The translations under genes were made by a program, and so were the position numbers. 64,000 bases of DNA, from NCBI GenBank assembly GCA_014904985.1, contig MU128918.1, forward strand, positions 310,001 through 374,000, written 5' to 3'. Each line of letters starts with the position of its first letter. Position 1 is the first letter of the stretch. This document shows positions 24,422 through 35,530 of the stretch, piece after piece. The DNA is from Hydnum rufescens UP504. Its lineage: Eukaryota > Basidiomycota > Agaricomycetes > Cantharellales > Hydnaceae. The notes under the pieces are model-generated. The model worked only from the letters and a program-made list of their open reading frames with translations. It did no database searches and was not told where the DNA came from.

Positions 24422-26787
24422 ATGCCACCCCCGATTATTTACGGCTCTCCTCCGCCCCCCGTAGAGATCAAGTCAAGCTCCATATTTACATCCATCTTGC
24501 TCTCAGAAAAGGCCTCTATTGATGGTTCTTCTGCTTACATCGATGCTGCCTCCGGCACTCGTATGTCTCGATTTGAAACCCATGATCTTTCTCTACGGGT
24601 GGCTTACGCCGTCAAACAAAGAGGGGGAGCGCGAGGCTGATGTGGCCATAGTTATTTAGGTGCAGTTTCCTATCCCTATATTTCTCTTCTCGCTGACATG
24701 ATTTCCGCCTCAGCCCCAATTCTCGCGCATGGCCCCCGACATTATCTGGTCTTATTGTCGCTGGACTCCGCCCCACTCTGGCTAATTCATCATGCACCCC
24801 CAGAGAACTCACCCACCAAATGAAAGATTCTGGTACCGGAATGATATTTGTTCACCTCGACCTCTTCCCCGTTGTTATCGAGACCTTTGTGCTCCTTGGG
24901 ATTCCGAATGATCAAGCGCGTAGACGTGTTGTAATTATGAGCTGCGTGGACAAAGATCGCGCAGACGAGAAGGCGCCAAATTTGGTCTGAGTGGACATGA
25001 TTGAGGGAGTTTTTTGGCGATGGAAAGCTCCCTTCCGAGGAACTATTTGTTGGGGTTCAAGTCAACGAGACCGCACTCCCGTGCTATTCCTCGGGTAAAA
25101 TTGCCCATTTTAATTTATCTTGTACTTTTATCCAGATTCGATAGGGACAACGGGTCTGAGCAAAGGCGTGGAGGTGTGTGGCTGCGTCTCTTGACATTAT
25201 TCCCGTTGACACTTCACCTGCATTCTTCATTCATAGATCACGCATAATAACGTTGTATCGTTCATTACTGCCTACTTGAGCTACTTCGACAAGGCTAATC
25301 CAAAAACTGATGTGATCGCGGGTGTATTGCATTCTGCATATTGCGTTAAGAGCATTCCATTGGTTCTCGTTCTACTCGTGACATTGAATGTAAATTTTGC
25401 GGACGTAGTGGGTGAACATAGTGCCGTTCTTGCTGGAGTTGTATGTCCATATTGACCCCGTAACGATCAGACTTATGGGATTTTAATGTCGGATTTGGTC
25501 GCCAACGTCCCAGAGATCGTCCTGCCTCGTTTCGAGCCGAATTTCTTTGCTCAGACCATAGAGAGATACAGAATTTCGGTAGGTGACCCTGAATGCTGAT
25601 GCCCCTCGAAAGATAGTGCGACTCAGATCTGATTTGGAAATAATTATGTAGACGATACACCTCGTGCCTCCGATTCTTGTGACCATGTCATTCCATCCTG
25701 CTTTTGACAAGTACAACATGACGTCGCTTAGGTTGCTTTTTTCGGGGGCCGCCCCCTTGGGAATGGCCTCGTCAAGAAGGTCCTCACCAAGTTTGCAGAG
25801 AGAGGGAACACGCGGCTCAAGATCACCCAAAGGTACGTGTGCCCCCCCTCCCTTTTCCCATCACTCAGCTTGATGGGATGCGCGTTTTTTTGCTGCCACC
25901 TAAGAGCAGCTACGGTCTCACAGGAACGTTAGGCACGCACTGGCTGCACGTTGAAGACTCGATACGTAAAATTGGGAGTATTGGTTGTCTGATCCCCAAC
26001 GTTCAGGCGCGGCTTGTTGACGAAGACGACGAGGACATCCAGCCTGGTCCCGAGAAACGGGGCGAACTGTGGATCCGTATGTACCTTTGACCCTCTTTTC
26101 GACGCGTTTCTGCTTACACTTAACGTCATCATCCACTCAATAGGAGGTCCAAGTATTATGAAAGGGTACTTGAACAACCCAACAGCCACGAGGAACGCCA
26201 TCACTCCCGACGGCTAGTTCAAGACTGGTGATATTGCGACAATGGATGATGAAGGTTTCTTCAGGATTGTGGATCGCAAGAAAGAATTGATCAAGTACAA
26301 AGGATTCCAAGTACCACCCACGGAGCTCGAGGCGATGTTGCTTTCAAGACGGGATATCTTGGACGCTGCAGTCATCGGTCTAGAGTCAACAGAGGAGGCC
26401 ACCGAACTTCCCTGGTATGTTGCTCTCCGCATAGGGCTCTTTAATTTATTTCGTGGGGGCTCGAACTCGTGATTGTGGACGACCCTAATTAATAATGTCC
26501 AGCGCGTATGTGGTCCCCGCGCGGAATGCTGAGCTACTCAAGGACCCCAAGGCAGCTGCTGCATTCGGAAAGGAGATAGAAGAATGGATTAAAACCAAAG
26601 TCGCCCATCACAAGTTCCTCCGGGGTAGCCTCTTCGTTATAGATACCATTGCCAAGAGGTCGGTTCAACCCGTTATTGTGTTTGCGACGAGGGGGTCTGA
26701 TATAAATATGTTACCCTCAGTGATTCTGGGAAGATTCTTCGACGCAAATTGAAGGAACTAGTAGCCAAGAAGGAAACCTTGCACTAA
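24422..26787 (+). pseudogene. 4-coumarate:CoA-ligase-like adenylate-forming enzyme, decayed
   Basis: Acyl/aryl-CoA-ligase-type enzyme of the ANL superfamily: ATP plus a carboxylic acid give an acyl-adenylate, then a CoA thioester. In order I see an N-terminus from 24422 (MPPPIIYGSPPPPVEIKSSS), a segment near 24715-24980 with PTLSGLIVAGLRPTLANSS, the P-loop SIGTTGLSKGVE (25137-25172), and FEPNFFAQTIERYR. These are followed by [60 protein letters not shown] and the C-terminal SGKILRRKLKELVAKK. Damage: an extra base in the G run 24623-24627, a probable extra T near 24650, a missing base in the C run 25752-25756, and a TAG at 26215-26217 where the family has Trp before FKTGD. The A5 motif has Gly where Glu is usual (YGLTE). 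Confidence 0.75.
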
Positions 26788-27300
26788 TTTCTTCATTTTT
26801 TTTTGGTAAGGGTACCTGTGTAATCGGCCTCACCCCCCGAGCTCTCAATCCCGTATCCTCCCCGACCATTGGGTTGAAAGAATCTTCTTTGCCCTTGGTT
26901 TAATGGCGGCACAAACATGTATATGTACGGGGTACGAGACCCCCGCTCGAGTGAATTAACGTAAGAAAGCGAATGCAGACTGTGCAGCGATCGGTAGCGG
27001 CCAGATCAAGAAACATCAGCGCCTTCCCCACTGGTCGTGTGTCCCAAGGTAACTACCTAGATGTGGGGCCGGCCGAGGCGTGGAAGTTGGATTCAAGAAG
27101 CTAGAACGAAGCCAGAAAGACTCTGGATTAGCATTTCACAGTTCCAGACCCTTCACCTCATGCGATAGTCCGGAAGAGCACGAAACCATCTACCAGAACA
27201 AGAAGGCGAAGGAATCCAGATTTCTTGAATGATTCTGACTCTAATGTTCGCAAGATAAATAATACAGAGTATTGCTTTAAGACTGGGCGAAATACGCTGA

Positions 27301-28922
27301 TCACCAATCGACATTTTCATCGACCATCTCCTGACGGGGCCGCATAGTGCCAAAAACTTTATCCCATACCCTGGTCTGTTTTCCATAACTGACGGCCAGA
27401 GGGTCAGTTTCTGATCAACCAAGGGTGAGAGGTAGGCGTTCACATACTTGGAAGACTTGCGCCATCCATTGCGGTGATGGAGATCGCTTCGCATGGGTAG
27501 ATTTAGTACTCGGTCTTCGCCCTGATGTGAATTAAGGACTTACTGATCTTCGATAATGAGATCCATGCCAAAGGGCGAAGGATGGGACCGGTGACAGGCT
27601 GTTGCATGTAGACACGGAGGCCGGAGTGCTCAATTACTTCCAAGTATAACATATACACGGAGGCAATCCACTGGCACTAGGCTGTTAGTAGATAGTGCAT
27701 CCACCGAGCAAGATTCAACTCACCCAAGTGAAGAAATCAATAGGATATACAGTATAAGCGATTAGGGGGATAATCACGAAACCCATGACCTCGTCTTCGC
27801 GATCTGTAGACAACCATCAAGTAAATGGATGAGAATAGCCTTGAACTAGTCATAAATAATCATCAAACGTGCCTGAGAATGCAGAAAGAAGGGCATTGGG
27901 GTGTTTTGCCATATGATGCTGAACAAAATACATGTAGGGGGAAGCATCAGGCATCAATAGAGGACACCAGGTCATGGAGGATTCTTACGGTCCTGTGCAA
28001 TCCCCAGAGGAACTGTATGCGGTAGCTTAGCGAGGATCATAGGTGGGAAGAATTCGTGGCTTACGCCAATCTCATGCATTGCTCGATGATAGTTGCTTCA
28101 ATTCGCGTTGTCAATGGGAGGTTGTGTACGTCAGAGAAGCGAGTCCGACTCACTAATAGAAGAAATCAAAAATAATCATGAACAGGAACATACGCACAGG
28201 CAACCAGGTGTAATGGACGGCATCTCGAAACGGTCATATGCAACGACACAATACGACAGTGGGCGAATCGTCAATGAGAATAATAAGCCAATCTACAGCA
28301 CGTCAGTCAAAGCATCCGGAAATAATGAGGCTGTATCATACCATGGTCGATTTTACACGCACATCAGGGATACCGTCGCGAGGGACTTGGCCGTCCAAAA
28401 AGCCATGCTCTAGTGCTAGGGAATTCATATGGAACGACATCATGCGCCCAAACGCGATGAACGCGATGGAATACACTATCACGGCAACCCACATAGGCCA
28501 CGAGAGGTGAAAGTACTTCATGGATATGTACTGAATCACCATCGGGGCGATGGCGCGTGGTAATATGAAGGCGTCTAATATGAGAGAGGGTCGGAGAGTG
28601 GTGCGTCTAGCATACACGGAGACACCATTGGCCACGTACGCTGCTTCCACAGTGGATGAACGGCTACTTTGCCTTCTCGTGGTCTGGCTTCACCTCTGAG
28701 CATATGTTGATACGCCACCCAGCCAAACAGATTTCTGATGGACCGGTTGATAGGATCCTTATGCCAAGTACTCCTCATGGACCAAGTACTCATGGAGGGT
28801 GGCTCGTTAGCAGAAGTGGGTTCGAAGCGCTCTGGAGCCACGCCGTTGAGTTTAAGGGATAGGGTGTCCTTCGACGATTCGGAGCTGAGTTCCAGAGGAT
28901 GAAGAGATAGGACAGTAGACAT
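27301..28922 (-). CDS. fatty acid hydroxylase/sterol desaturase, copy B
   Basis: Paralogue of copy A on the opposite strand with the same exon plan. Exon 1 starts at 28922 (MSTVLSLHPLE), and the first intron (28639-28575) is 65 nt as in copy A. The histidine boxes are HRAMH near 28050, HRTHH (LHRTHH, joined across an intron) near 27980, and HDLHH in EDHDLHHRNGW near 27480. The C-terminus reads YGKQTRVWDKVFGTMRP and stops at 27301-27303. One base is missing from the frame at 28207-28208 (GG where copy A predicts three), just after DRFEMPSITP. If real, the break removes everything from the first histidine box on; if a sequence error, the gene is complete. It faces the decayed ligase gene on one side and copy C on the other. 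Confidence 0.8.
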
Positions 28923-29686
28923 GCTTTTCGTATTCGTGTCGTCCGTAGACGTGTCACACAGTTTTCCTCGCTGATATAGTGACAGTTAAAGGAGCATTGC
29001 ATCGAGAAGGATCGGTGCCTGCGGCAAAACCCAGGCCCCGACTTTAAATTGGCTTCTCCTCGGAAGCGTAAGTTGGGTACGAGTACCATCCGTTATACAA
29101 GTATTGGGCAGGTTCTCTGCCAATCGCGAAGGATGAAACTGCTTGGGGCATTTCGCAGAATCAAAGCTCTTGTTCTGTTGGATAATTGATTGCGACTTTG
29201 CCGTCTCAACGAACAGGTATACCTTCGGTACGAGTTGCCATCTGCGAGATTGTGCGATTTTCTCATCACGAGATCAGGGATTTCATTTCCGGGCCACCAG
29301 CCCGCCTCGACGGCCCCGAGGCCGACAAATTGTGATCGATTATCCCAAGGCAGAACAAACATGGTTAATTACGTCAAGGATTTTTGTTTTGTGCACCTGG
29401 CTCAAAAGCAGAGAACCTGTCCAATACTTGGATAACGGGAACAGATCGCAACTCGTGCCAAGTCCCAATCGATCACAGAAGAACCACTTGAATTACTTTA
29501 AATGCCCCAAGGAGTTTCATCTTTCGCGATTCACAGGGAGGCTATCAAAAACGGATGGTACCCAAGGTAACATACTCATACGCCCTACGAGAATCATTGA
29601 GAGTTGAAGTTTGGGGTTTGCTGCAGATACCGATCCTTCTCGATGGCCGTCGTTTCTCTCTCACTATATCGGAGAGGAAACCGTGT
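28923..29686. repeat. inverted duplication between hydroxylase copies B and C
   Basis: The upstream regions of B (leftward) and C (rightward) are related inverted copies. Both contain an ACCGATCCTTCTCGATG block and a CACTATATC...GAGGAAA block just before the coding start. Farther in, AATCGCGAA-x-GATGAAACT at 29124-29142 matches the complement of 29508-29533, including the adjoining CTTGGGGCATTT. A further pair of about 23 bases lies at 29097-29120 and 29411-29434. The axis is near 29.3 kb. The blocks next to the starts also precede copy A, so they may include promoter elements. Confidence 0.65.
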
Positions 29687-30262
29687 GGCATGCCGACGCG
29701 AATATGAAAAGCATGCCCTGTCTCTTGATCCTCCCGAAGTTGGCTCCGAATCTTTGAAGGACGCCCCAACCGTTAAACTTAGTTCCATGGCTCGGGGACG
29801 TTCCGAGGTCTCTTTTTCCAATGAGCCACCCTTCATGAGGAGTGCTTGGCACGAGGATCCCGACGACAGATCCATAGTAAGCAATCCGTTTGGCTGGATG
29901 GCGTATTGACATATGTTCCAGGGCGAGGCCAGGCCACGAGAAGGGAAGCGGGCCGTTCATTCGGTGTGGAAGCAACGTGCGTGGCCAACGATGTTTCCCA
30001 TATGTTAATGTATTTAGCATATGGAAAGATGCCCCAACGCCCTTCTTTCGGCATTTTCAGGCATGCTTGATCCTGTGTATGTTTGGTCTGAGGCTATTCT
30101 CATCAGTGTTCATCTGCAGGTCCCAACAGGGGGTCTTCAGTTTCTTAATTATCCCCTTGATCACTTATGTCACATATCCTGTTGATTTCTTTGCTTTGGT
30201 GAGTTGAATCTTGCTCAGTGGGTGGCCCATCTATGACCAATATCCTTGCCCTAGTGGATAAC
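29687..30262 (+). pseudogene. hydroxylase copy C, internally deleted and truncated
   Basis: A third copy of the family. The exon-1 region (about 29705-29975) reads LSLDPPEVGSESLKDAP and GEARPREGK in partly shifted frames, with in-frame stops. The sequence then jumps at about 29990-30010 to the equivalent of exon 6 (text matching PLLAAFSG), so exons 2-5 and the first histidine box are missing. Exon 7 (to 30199) and its GTGAGT donor follow. Exon 8 begins after CTAG at 30254 with TGGAT and is cut off by the transposon block at 30263. The gene cannot make a working enzyme. Confidence 0.75.
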
Positions 30263-30655
30263 TGTTGGAATAAAAAAATAAAGGGTTGATTATGTAATCA
30301 ACCCAAAAAGTCAATACCCCCTATTTGGCTTAATGGTGGACCAAGTGTGACTCCCCTACCACCCTCTTATGGTAATAATATACTTAAGAGAATATTCTAT
30401 ACCTTTCTGGTTGGTGCCATTAGTACAGCACCTGAACATTCTACTGCACTCTTGTAATTTCTTGAATATCTTGTTGTTATGAGTCATACTTGTAACCTCT
30501 TACATAACCCCATCACATGACCTCACCAATCACCTTTGGGCTTATTCATCCCCCTTGCCTTATTGTACCTCCTCCCTTATTGTTCTGGATCTCTATATAA
30601 GTACCTCCAGTAATCTAGCTCCTTAGAAAGATTGAGAATATATGTCTGTACCTGT
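30263..30655 (+). mobile_element. Copia-type LTR, probably truncated
   Basis: It starts TGTTGGAATA after hydroxylase copy C and matches the LTR at 39953 for most of its length, including AAGGGTTGATTATGTAATCA and GAGAATATATGTCT. A CTATATAAG box near 30592 fits a retroelement promoter. Beyond ATATGTCT it diverges from the 39953 copy, and no matching internal region, primer-binding site or target duplication follows. I take it as a partial LTR. Confidence 0.65.
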
Positions 30656-31267
30656 TAATTCAGTAGTATCTGAATTAAGGAGTGGGGAGGAACCAGAGTA
30701 TGGAGGGGGTTCCAGATCCAATGGATTAGTCCAGGCTGTGGGACTAAGACCATTCTGCCTAACCTGACAGGCTAGTAGTTCTTGGAGGGTTAGGGTTTCT
30801 ATGCCCACTAGGGCAAAGTAAGAGGGTTTAGTCATAAAGCTGGGAGTTGCACTCGGGTGTTCTGCATGCAAAAGGCTGTGAAGAGCATCACCAGCCCAGT
30901 ATCCCCCCGATTATCCATCAATTCCTCAAGCTGAGTCTGGAGACCTTCCGTAAAATTCAGCTGCCTCTTTTTGAGCATGAACTTATATCGAGAGACTAGA
31001 TAATAGACTCAGTCTCGTTATAGAGGACTGATTTATATTGGGATGAAAATACCTAGATAATAGACTGGGAGAAAGGAATGTAATGAATGAGTGGGGAAAG
31101 GTTGTGTAGACTAAACTAGTCTCGGCTCACCTCAGTCTCGTTATAGAGGACTGAGGAGAGCCGGCTCTATCCGGAGAACTGTATAATGGGCGAGTGGGAT
31201 AAAAAAGGAAATGTTTACATAATAGATATTGTCCGTATGTCTTGATTACCGACACGCCCACTCAAGA

Positions 31268-33128
31268 CTAGCGGATCCCGTTAAGGCCCATCATATCGGT
31301 GAAGGAGTGAAATTTGTCCGCAGCAAGAGGTTTTGTGAGAATATCCAGCGGGTTGGTGCTCCGTCGGAATATATTCAAGTGCAATAATCCCATCTTCGAG
31401 CTTTTCACGGACAAAATGGTGGCCGACTTCGAAATGTTTCGTTCGCTCCGAAAATTTCTCATTCTGCGCAATGGCAATGGCCGATTGATTATCAATGTAG
31501 ATTGTCGTCGGGTTGTTCATTGGGTGGCCCAAATCGTTGAGGAGGCTCCGGAACCAAATTGCATCGCGTGTTCCATGAGTCGCGGCGATATATTCTGCTT
31601 CGGTACTCGAGATAACGACGCTTGACTGCTTCCGGGAGCTCCAGCCAACAGGTGCCCCACAGAGGACCCACAAAGATCCGGTAATTGAACGACGGTCTGT
31701 CGGGTCCCCGGCCCAGTCTGAATCAGTGAATCCACGCAAGACGCTGGATTTTGCGCCGTCAAAGGTCAGGCTCGCTCCGGCAGTCTTGACAAGGTAACGG
31801 TAGACCCGCTTTAGGGCAGTCAGGTGCTCTGGTCCCGGGGTGGCTGCATGTCGGCTGAGGTAGCCAACAGAGAATGCTAGATCAGGACGGGAGCCGATCA
31901 TCGCATACATAACCGAGCCTAGCATTGACTGGTAGTGCTGGATATCGGTCCTAGGTGAGTCCAGCTTTTCGAGTTTCAGCTTGGTGGCCATTGGTGTGGC
32001 ACTAGGCCGTGCATCCGCCATCTTGAAACGCTCGAGAACATCGCGGGTGTATGAATCCTGCGAAATAGTGATAGTGCGCTGGCTTCGATTGCGCAAGATT
32101 TTGATTCCTGTGTACCAATGGAGATCGCCCATGTACCGCATATCGAAGGTCTTTAGGAGGTTGTCCTTGCGTGCTTGGAGCGAAGGTTTCGGAATTGCGA
32201 GCATAATGTCGTCGACATGGGATCCGAGAATTGCGAGTCCGTTTTTGTCATGTTGAGTAAAGACCGCATAGTCAGCGTCGGTTCTCTTCCATCCAATCTT
32301 TCCAAACTCTGTTTTCATTTGCAGGTACCATTCTCGTGCAGCTTGCTTAAGGCCGTAGAGGCTCCGAAGCAATAGCCAGACCATGCCAGGTTTTGGCGGA
32401 GTAAAGCCAAGGGGGGCTTCCATGTAAATCCGTTCTTTGAGTAGGGGATTAAGGAATGCTGACTTAACATCGAAATGGACAAGTTCAAGGTCGAATTTGG
32501 CGGCGAGAGCAAGGATCACAAGAAAAGATTGTTTTCGGATCGTCGGGGCATAGGTCTCGAAAAAGTCCACACCGGGGACTTCAGTGTATCCCTTTGCCAC
32601 AACCCGGGCTCTATAGCCAGAAATTTCGCCACTTGAGTCGCGCTTTATTTTGAATACCCAGCGGCTTCCGACAATCTGTCGATCCATTGGTCTTTCTACC
32701 CACTCAAAGGTCTCGTTCCTGTTCAGGGCTTCGATCTCGTAGATACATGCTTCCATCCAATGGTCAGCTTCGGGCATGGCCATTGCCTCTCTGTAACTAG
32801 AGGGTTCATGAGGTATGGCGAGTTTGGCGTGTTCATCGCCCACTGAGTTCATGTCTGTGGGTGTAGAGATCTTTGGTGTGGGGTTTGAGTGACTGGAGTA
32901 TGACGTGAGGGTAAGTTTCGGGTTTTCGTCGTCATCGTAGGGGTCTGACAATAGTACGCCCTGATCGACGGAGTGTCGGTTCTCCACTTGGAGATGGTTG
33001 GGTCGGCGGTTGAGATGTTGAAGTAGCAGGCAAGGGTACAGCGGGAGCTGGTGAGTCAGAGACCTTCTCTTTCTCGTCTCGATCTCCTCGCTGATTCTCT
33101 GCATGTACGCTGTTCTCCCCCCCTTCAA
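31268..33128 (-). CDS. Copia reverse transcriptase-RNase H frame
   Basis: Continuation of the polyprotein in another frame. The reverse transcriptase has WVFKIKRDSSGEISGYRAR, FDVKSAFLNPLL, LYGLKQAAREW and the catalytic region LGSHVDDIMLA. RNase H is seen as GFTDSDWAGDPTDRRS and SSTEAEYIAATHGTRDA near the C-terminus. The last residues shift frame at an apparent extra C at 31345-31346: LEYIPTEHQPA continues as DILTKPLAADKF only in the frame ending at 31268. Both breaks are single-base homopolymer changes, so the element may be intact in the living genome. Confidence 0.9.
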
Positions 33129-35526
33129 TCGATGATCCGACTTCGATTTCTACGTGTTCCGTTGCACCTGTCCCTTCGTCAAATATCACATCGCGGGACT
33201 CGAAAAAGCGTTTTGATTGGCGGTGATAGACTCGGTAAGCCTTCTTGGATTCCGAATACCCCAAGTAGATACACTCCATGCTCCGCGCATGTAATTTGTC
33301 ATGATGTTTTGCAGGGATTTGAACGTGGGCTTTGCACCCAAATACACGAAGAAGAGATAGGTTTGGTTTCTGACCAAAATAGGCCTCGTGAGGGGTAATG
33401 CTCTCAGGCAGTGCGCGTGATGGCGTTACATTGTGAATGTGAACCGCGTGTTGGACCGCATGCCCCCAGAAAGCCTTTGGGAGTCCCGAATCCTGAAGTA
33501 AGGACCGGGCATGTCCTACGATGTAACCGTTTGCACGTTCAGCAACACCATTTTCAGGAGGGGTGTCTGGGTTCGTGAGTTCGTGCTTTTGTCCCTTTTC
33601 TTTAAGGTAAGATTTAAACTCTTTTGAACCATATTCTCCGCCACCATCTGACCGTAGGGTTAAGACTCGTTGGCCGGTTTCATTTTCAGCACGTGCGACG
33701 AACGATTTATACTCGGCGAAAGTGTCGCTTTTGTGCTTAATGAGTGAGATGTTGATACGGCGGGATTTATCGTCAACAAACAGGGTATAATAGCGCTCAT
33801 TTGAAGGTGTAGCCACAGGGGCTGGACCCCAAACATCCGAGAACACACGTCCGAGTACCACATCGGCCCGTGTTGATGTTTCTTTTGGGATAGGGGTACG
33901 AGCATGCTTTCCTTCGACACAGGGGGTGCAGACTGATGGGGGTGCCTTTGAGTCAGGTGAAATCTCCATTCCTCTGACTAAGTTCTTGTTGGCCATGTGC
34001 CGAATAGAGTCGTAGTTGATATGCCCAAGTCGACGGTGCCAAATCTCGATAGACGCCCGGGAAGAGAATGAGCCGATGGCAAGACCATGTTCCTCCGATG
34101 TATTGACGGTACTAATATATGCCTTCTCCTCAGCACAGACCGAGACTTGCAGTGTATACAGGTTTCCGTTAACCGGGGCAAGTCCGACGATCTCATTCTT
34201 GGCATTTCGGATAGTGCACTCGTTTGCTGTAAATTGTGTGGAACAGCCTGAGCGGCCAAGTTGTCGCACCGAGATCAGATTTCCATTTAGATCGGGGACA
34301 TGTAGGACGGATTGGAAAGCTCCAGGGATGGACTTTCCGCTGCCAACGGCCATTTCAACCATGATACGGCCTTCGCCCACTGCCTCTATGTACCGGTGAT
34401 CACCAAGCCAGACACGACGTGGTGGATGGATCTTTTGGTATGTTGTAAACCAATTTCGGTGTGCCGACATGTGTGCTGATGCCCCAGAATCAACAATCCA
34501 TCCTTCGCGGTGCTTTGGCATTACGAGTCGGTTAGCAACATGTGCTTCTACATGCTCATCGTCGCCTTCGTCGTCATCTATGCTGGCCATGAAGAGTGCG
34601 ATTGGCTTTGAGTCGGTTGTATTTGATTGGGCAGAGGTTTCGGCAACTTTTCCTTTTTCGTCCCGTTTCTCATCTCGTCTTGGAGGCCCTTGTCCCTCCA
34701 TTCCACCACCCTTTGAGTAACACTTCTCCACAGTATGTCCAAGACGTTTGCAGTTTGTGCACTTCTTGTACTTTTTACCGTCCTTCGCGTCCTTTCCATT
34801 ATTCGACTTAGCTGCACGAGCTCTGAATGCGGCCTCGCCGGTCTCGCGCCTCCGTTGCTGTTCTGCAAGAATCAGGGTCGTGACTTTATGCGAGTCGAGC
34901 TTTTCATCAGCGGTAACCCCAATAGAGGTCTGGAGATTGGCGTATGAGGGTGGAAGGGAAAGGAGAATAGCGATAGCGAGAATGTTGTCAGGGAGTGTGA
35001 ATCCAAGGTTTTTGAGTTTAAGGGCACTTGCACGCAGTTCATTTATCTGCGTTTGCAAGTCCGAGCTATCATTAAATTGCTCGCGCCAAATTTTACTCAT
35101 TAAATATGAGATGGCTTGGACACCGGTTCCTTCATAGCGTGTACAAAGGGCATCCCAGATAGCCGCAGCATTGTCTAGGTGCATAACGCCAAGGAGTGGG
35201 TCATCCTCGAGTGTAAGCGTAATCTGCTGTCGTGCTTCGCGGTTCTTGTTAATCCAGTCACCACGGTTCACATCGCCAATGCTGGGTTCAGTTTGTATAT
35301 TGTCGCCAGTGACATAATCAAGTAGGCGACGCGCTTCGAGAATCTCTCTTACGCGATACTTCCACAGCATAAAATTCCCACCGTCATTAGCAAGCTTCGG
35401 AATTGATGCGAATAAGCGTCCAGTTGGATCCGCAGAAATTGCCATGGTAGTAGATGGAATAGGAAGGGCAGATGAGGGAACAGCAGTAGGCACGGCAGTA
35501 CTAGAAGATGGAGTCGATGGGCCCAT
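32932..35526 (-). CDS. Copia Gag-protease-integrase frame
   Basis: An 864-codon frame. Gag occupies about residues 40-250 and ends in a zinc knuckle, CTNCKRLGHTVEKC. The aspartic protease active site is in WIVDSGASAHMS. The integrase zinc domain is near residues 495-545 (HRRLGHINYDS, CTPCVEGKHAR). The catalytic core shows D in FSDVWGPAP, then LRSDGGGEY, and E in NGVAERANG. The ATG lies inside the primer-binding site. The frame ends at 32932 after RRSGRTIVRPLR because of an apparent extra G in the run 32940-32943; removing it would join the next frame. The order Gag-PR-IN-RT-RH is diagnostic of the copia superfamily. Confidence 0.92.
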   Translation of the reverse strand: MGPSTPSSSTAVPTAVPSSALPIPSTTMAISADPTGRLFASIPKLANDGGNFMLWKYRVREILEARRLLDYVTGDNIQTEPSIGDVNRGDWINKNREARQQITLTLEDDPLLGVMHLDNAAAIWDALCTRYEGTGVQAISYLMSKIWREQFNDSSDLQTQINELRASALKLKNLGFTLPDNILAIAILLSLPPSYANLQTSIGVTADEKLDSHKVTTLILAEQQRRRETGEAAFRARAAKSNNGKDAKDGKKYKKCTNCKRLGHTVEKCYSKGGGMEGQGPPRRDEKRDEKGKVAETSAQSNTTDSKPIALFMASIDDDEGDDEHVEAHVANRLVMPKHREGWIVDSGASAHMSAHRNWFTTYQKIHPPRRVWLGDHRYIEAVGEGRIMVEMAVGSGKSIPGAFQSVLHVPDLNGNLISVRQLGRSGCSTQFTANECTIRNAKNEIVGLAPVNGNLYTLQVSVCAEEKAYISTVNTSEEHGLAIGSFSSRASIEIWHRRLGHINYDSIRHMANKNLVRGMEISPDSKAPPSVCTPCVEGKHARTPIPKETSTRADVVLGRVFSDVWGPAPVATPSNERYYTLFVDDKSRRINISLIKHKSDTFAEYKSFVARAENETGQRVLTLRSDGGGEYGSKEFKSYLKEKGQKHELTNPDTPPENGVAERANGYIVGHARSLLQDSGLPKAFWGHAVQHAVHIHNVTPSRALPESITPHEAYFGQKPNLSLLRVFGCKAHVQIPAKHHDKLHARSMECIYLGYSESKKAYRVYHRQSKRFFESRDVIFDEGTGATEHVEIEVGSSIEGGENSVHAENQRGDRDEKEKVSDSPAPAVPLPATSTSQPPTQPSPSGEPTLRRSGRTIVRPLR

Positions 35527-35530
35527 AACC
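35518..35530 (-). other. primer-binding site for initiator tRNA-Met (half-tRNA type)
   Basis: The minus strand reads GGTTATGGGCCCA immediately after the 5' LTR. It is complementary to TGGGCCCATAACC, the anticodon stem-loop of eukaryotic initiator tRNA-Met, as used by copia and Ty5 (half-tRNA priming). The Gag start codon at 35526-35524 lies within it, opposite the CAU anticodon. The Copia element at 48.26 kb has the same site. Confidence 0.8.
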
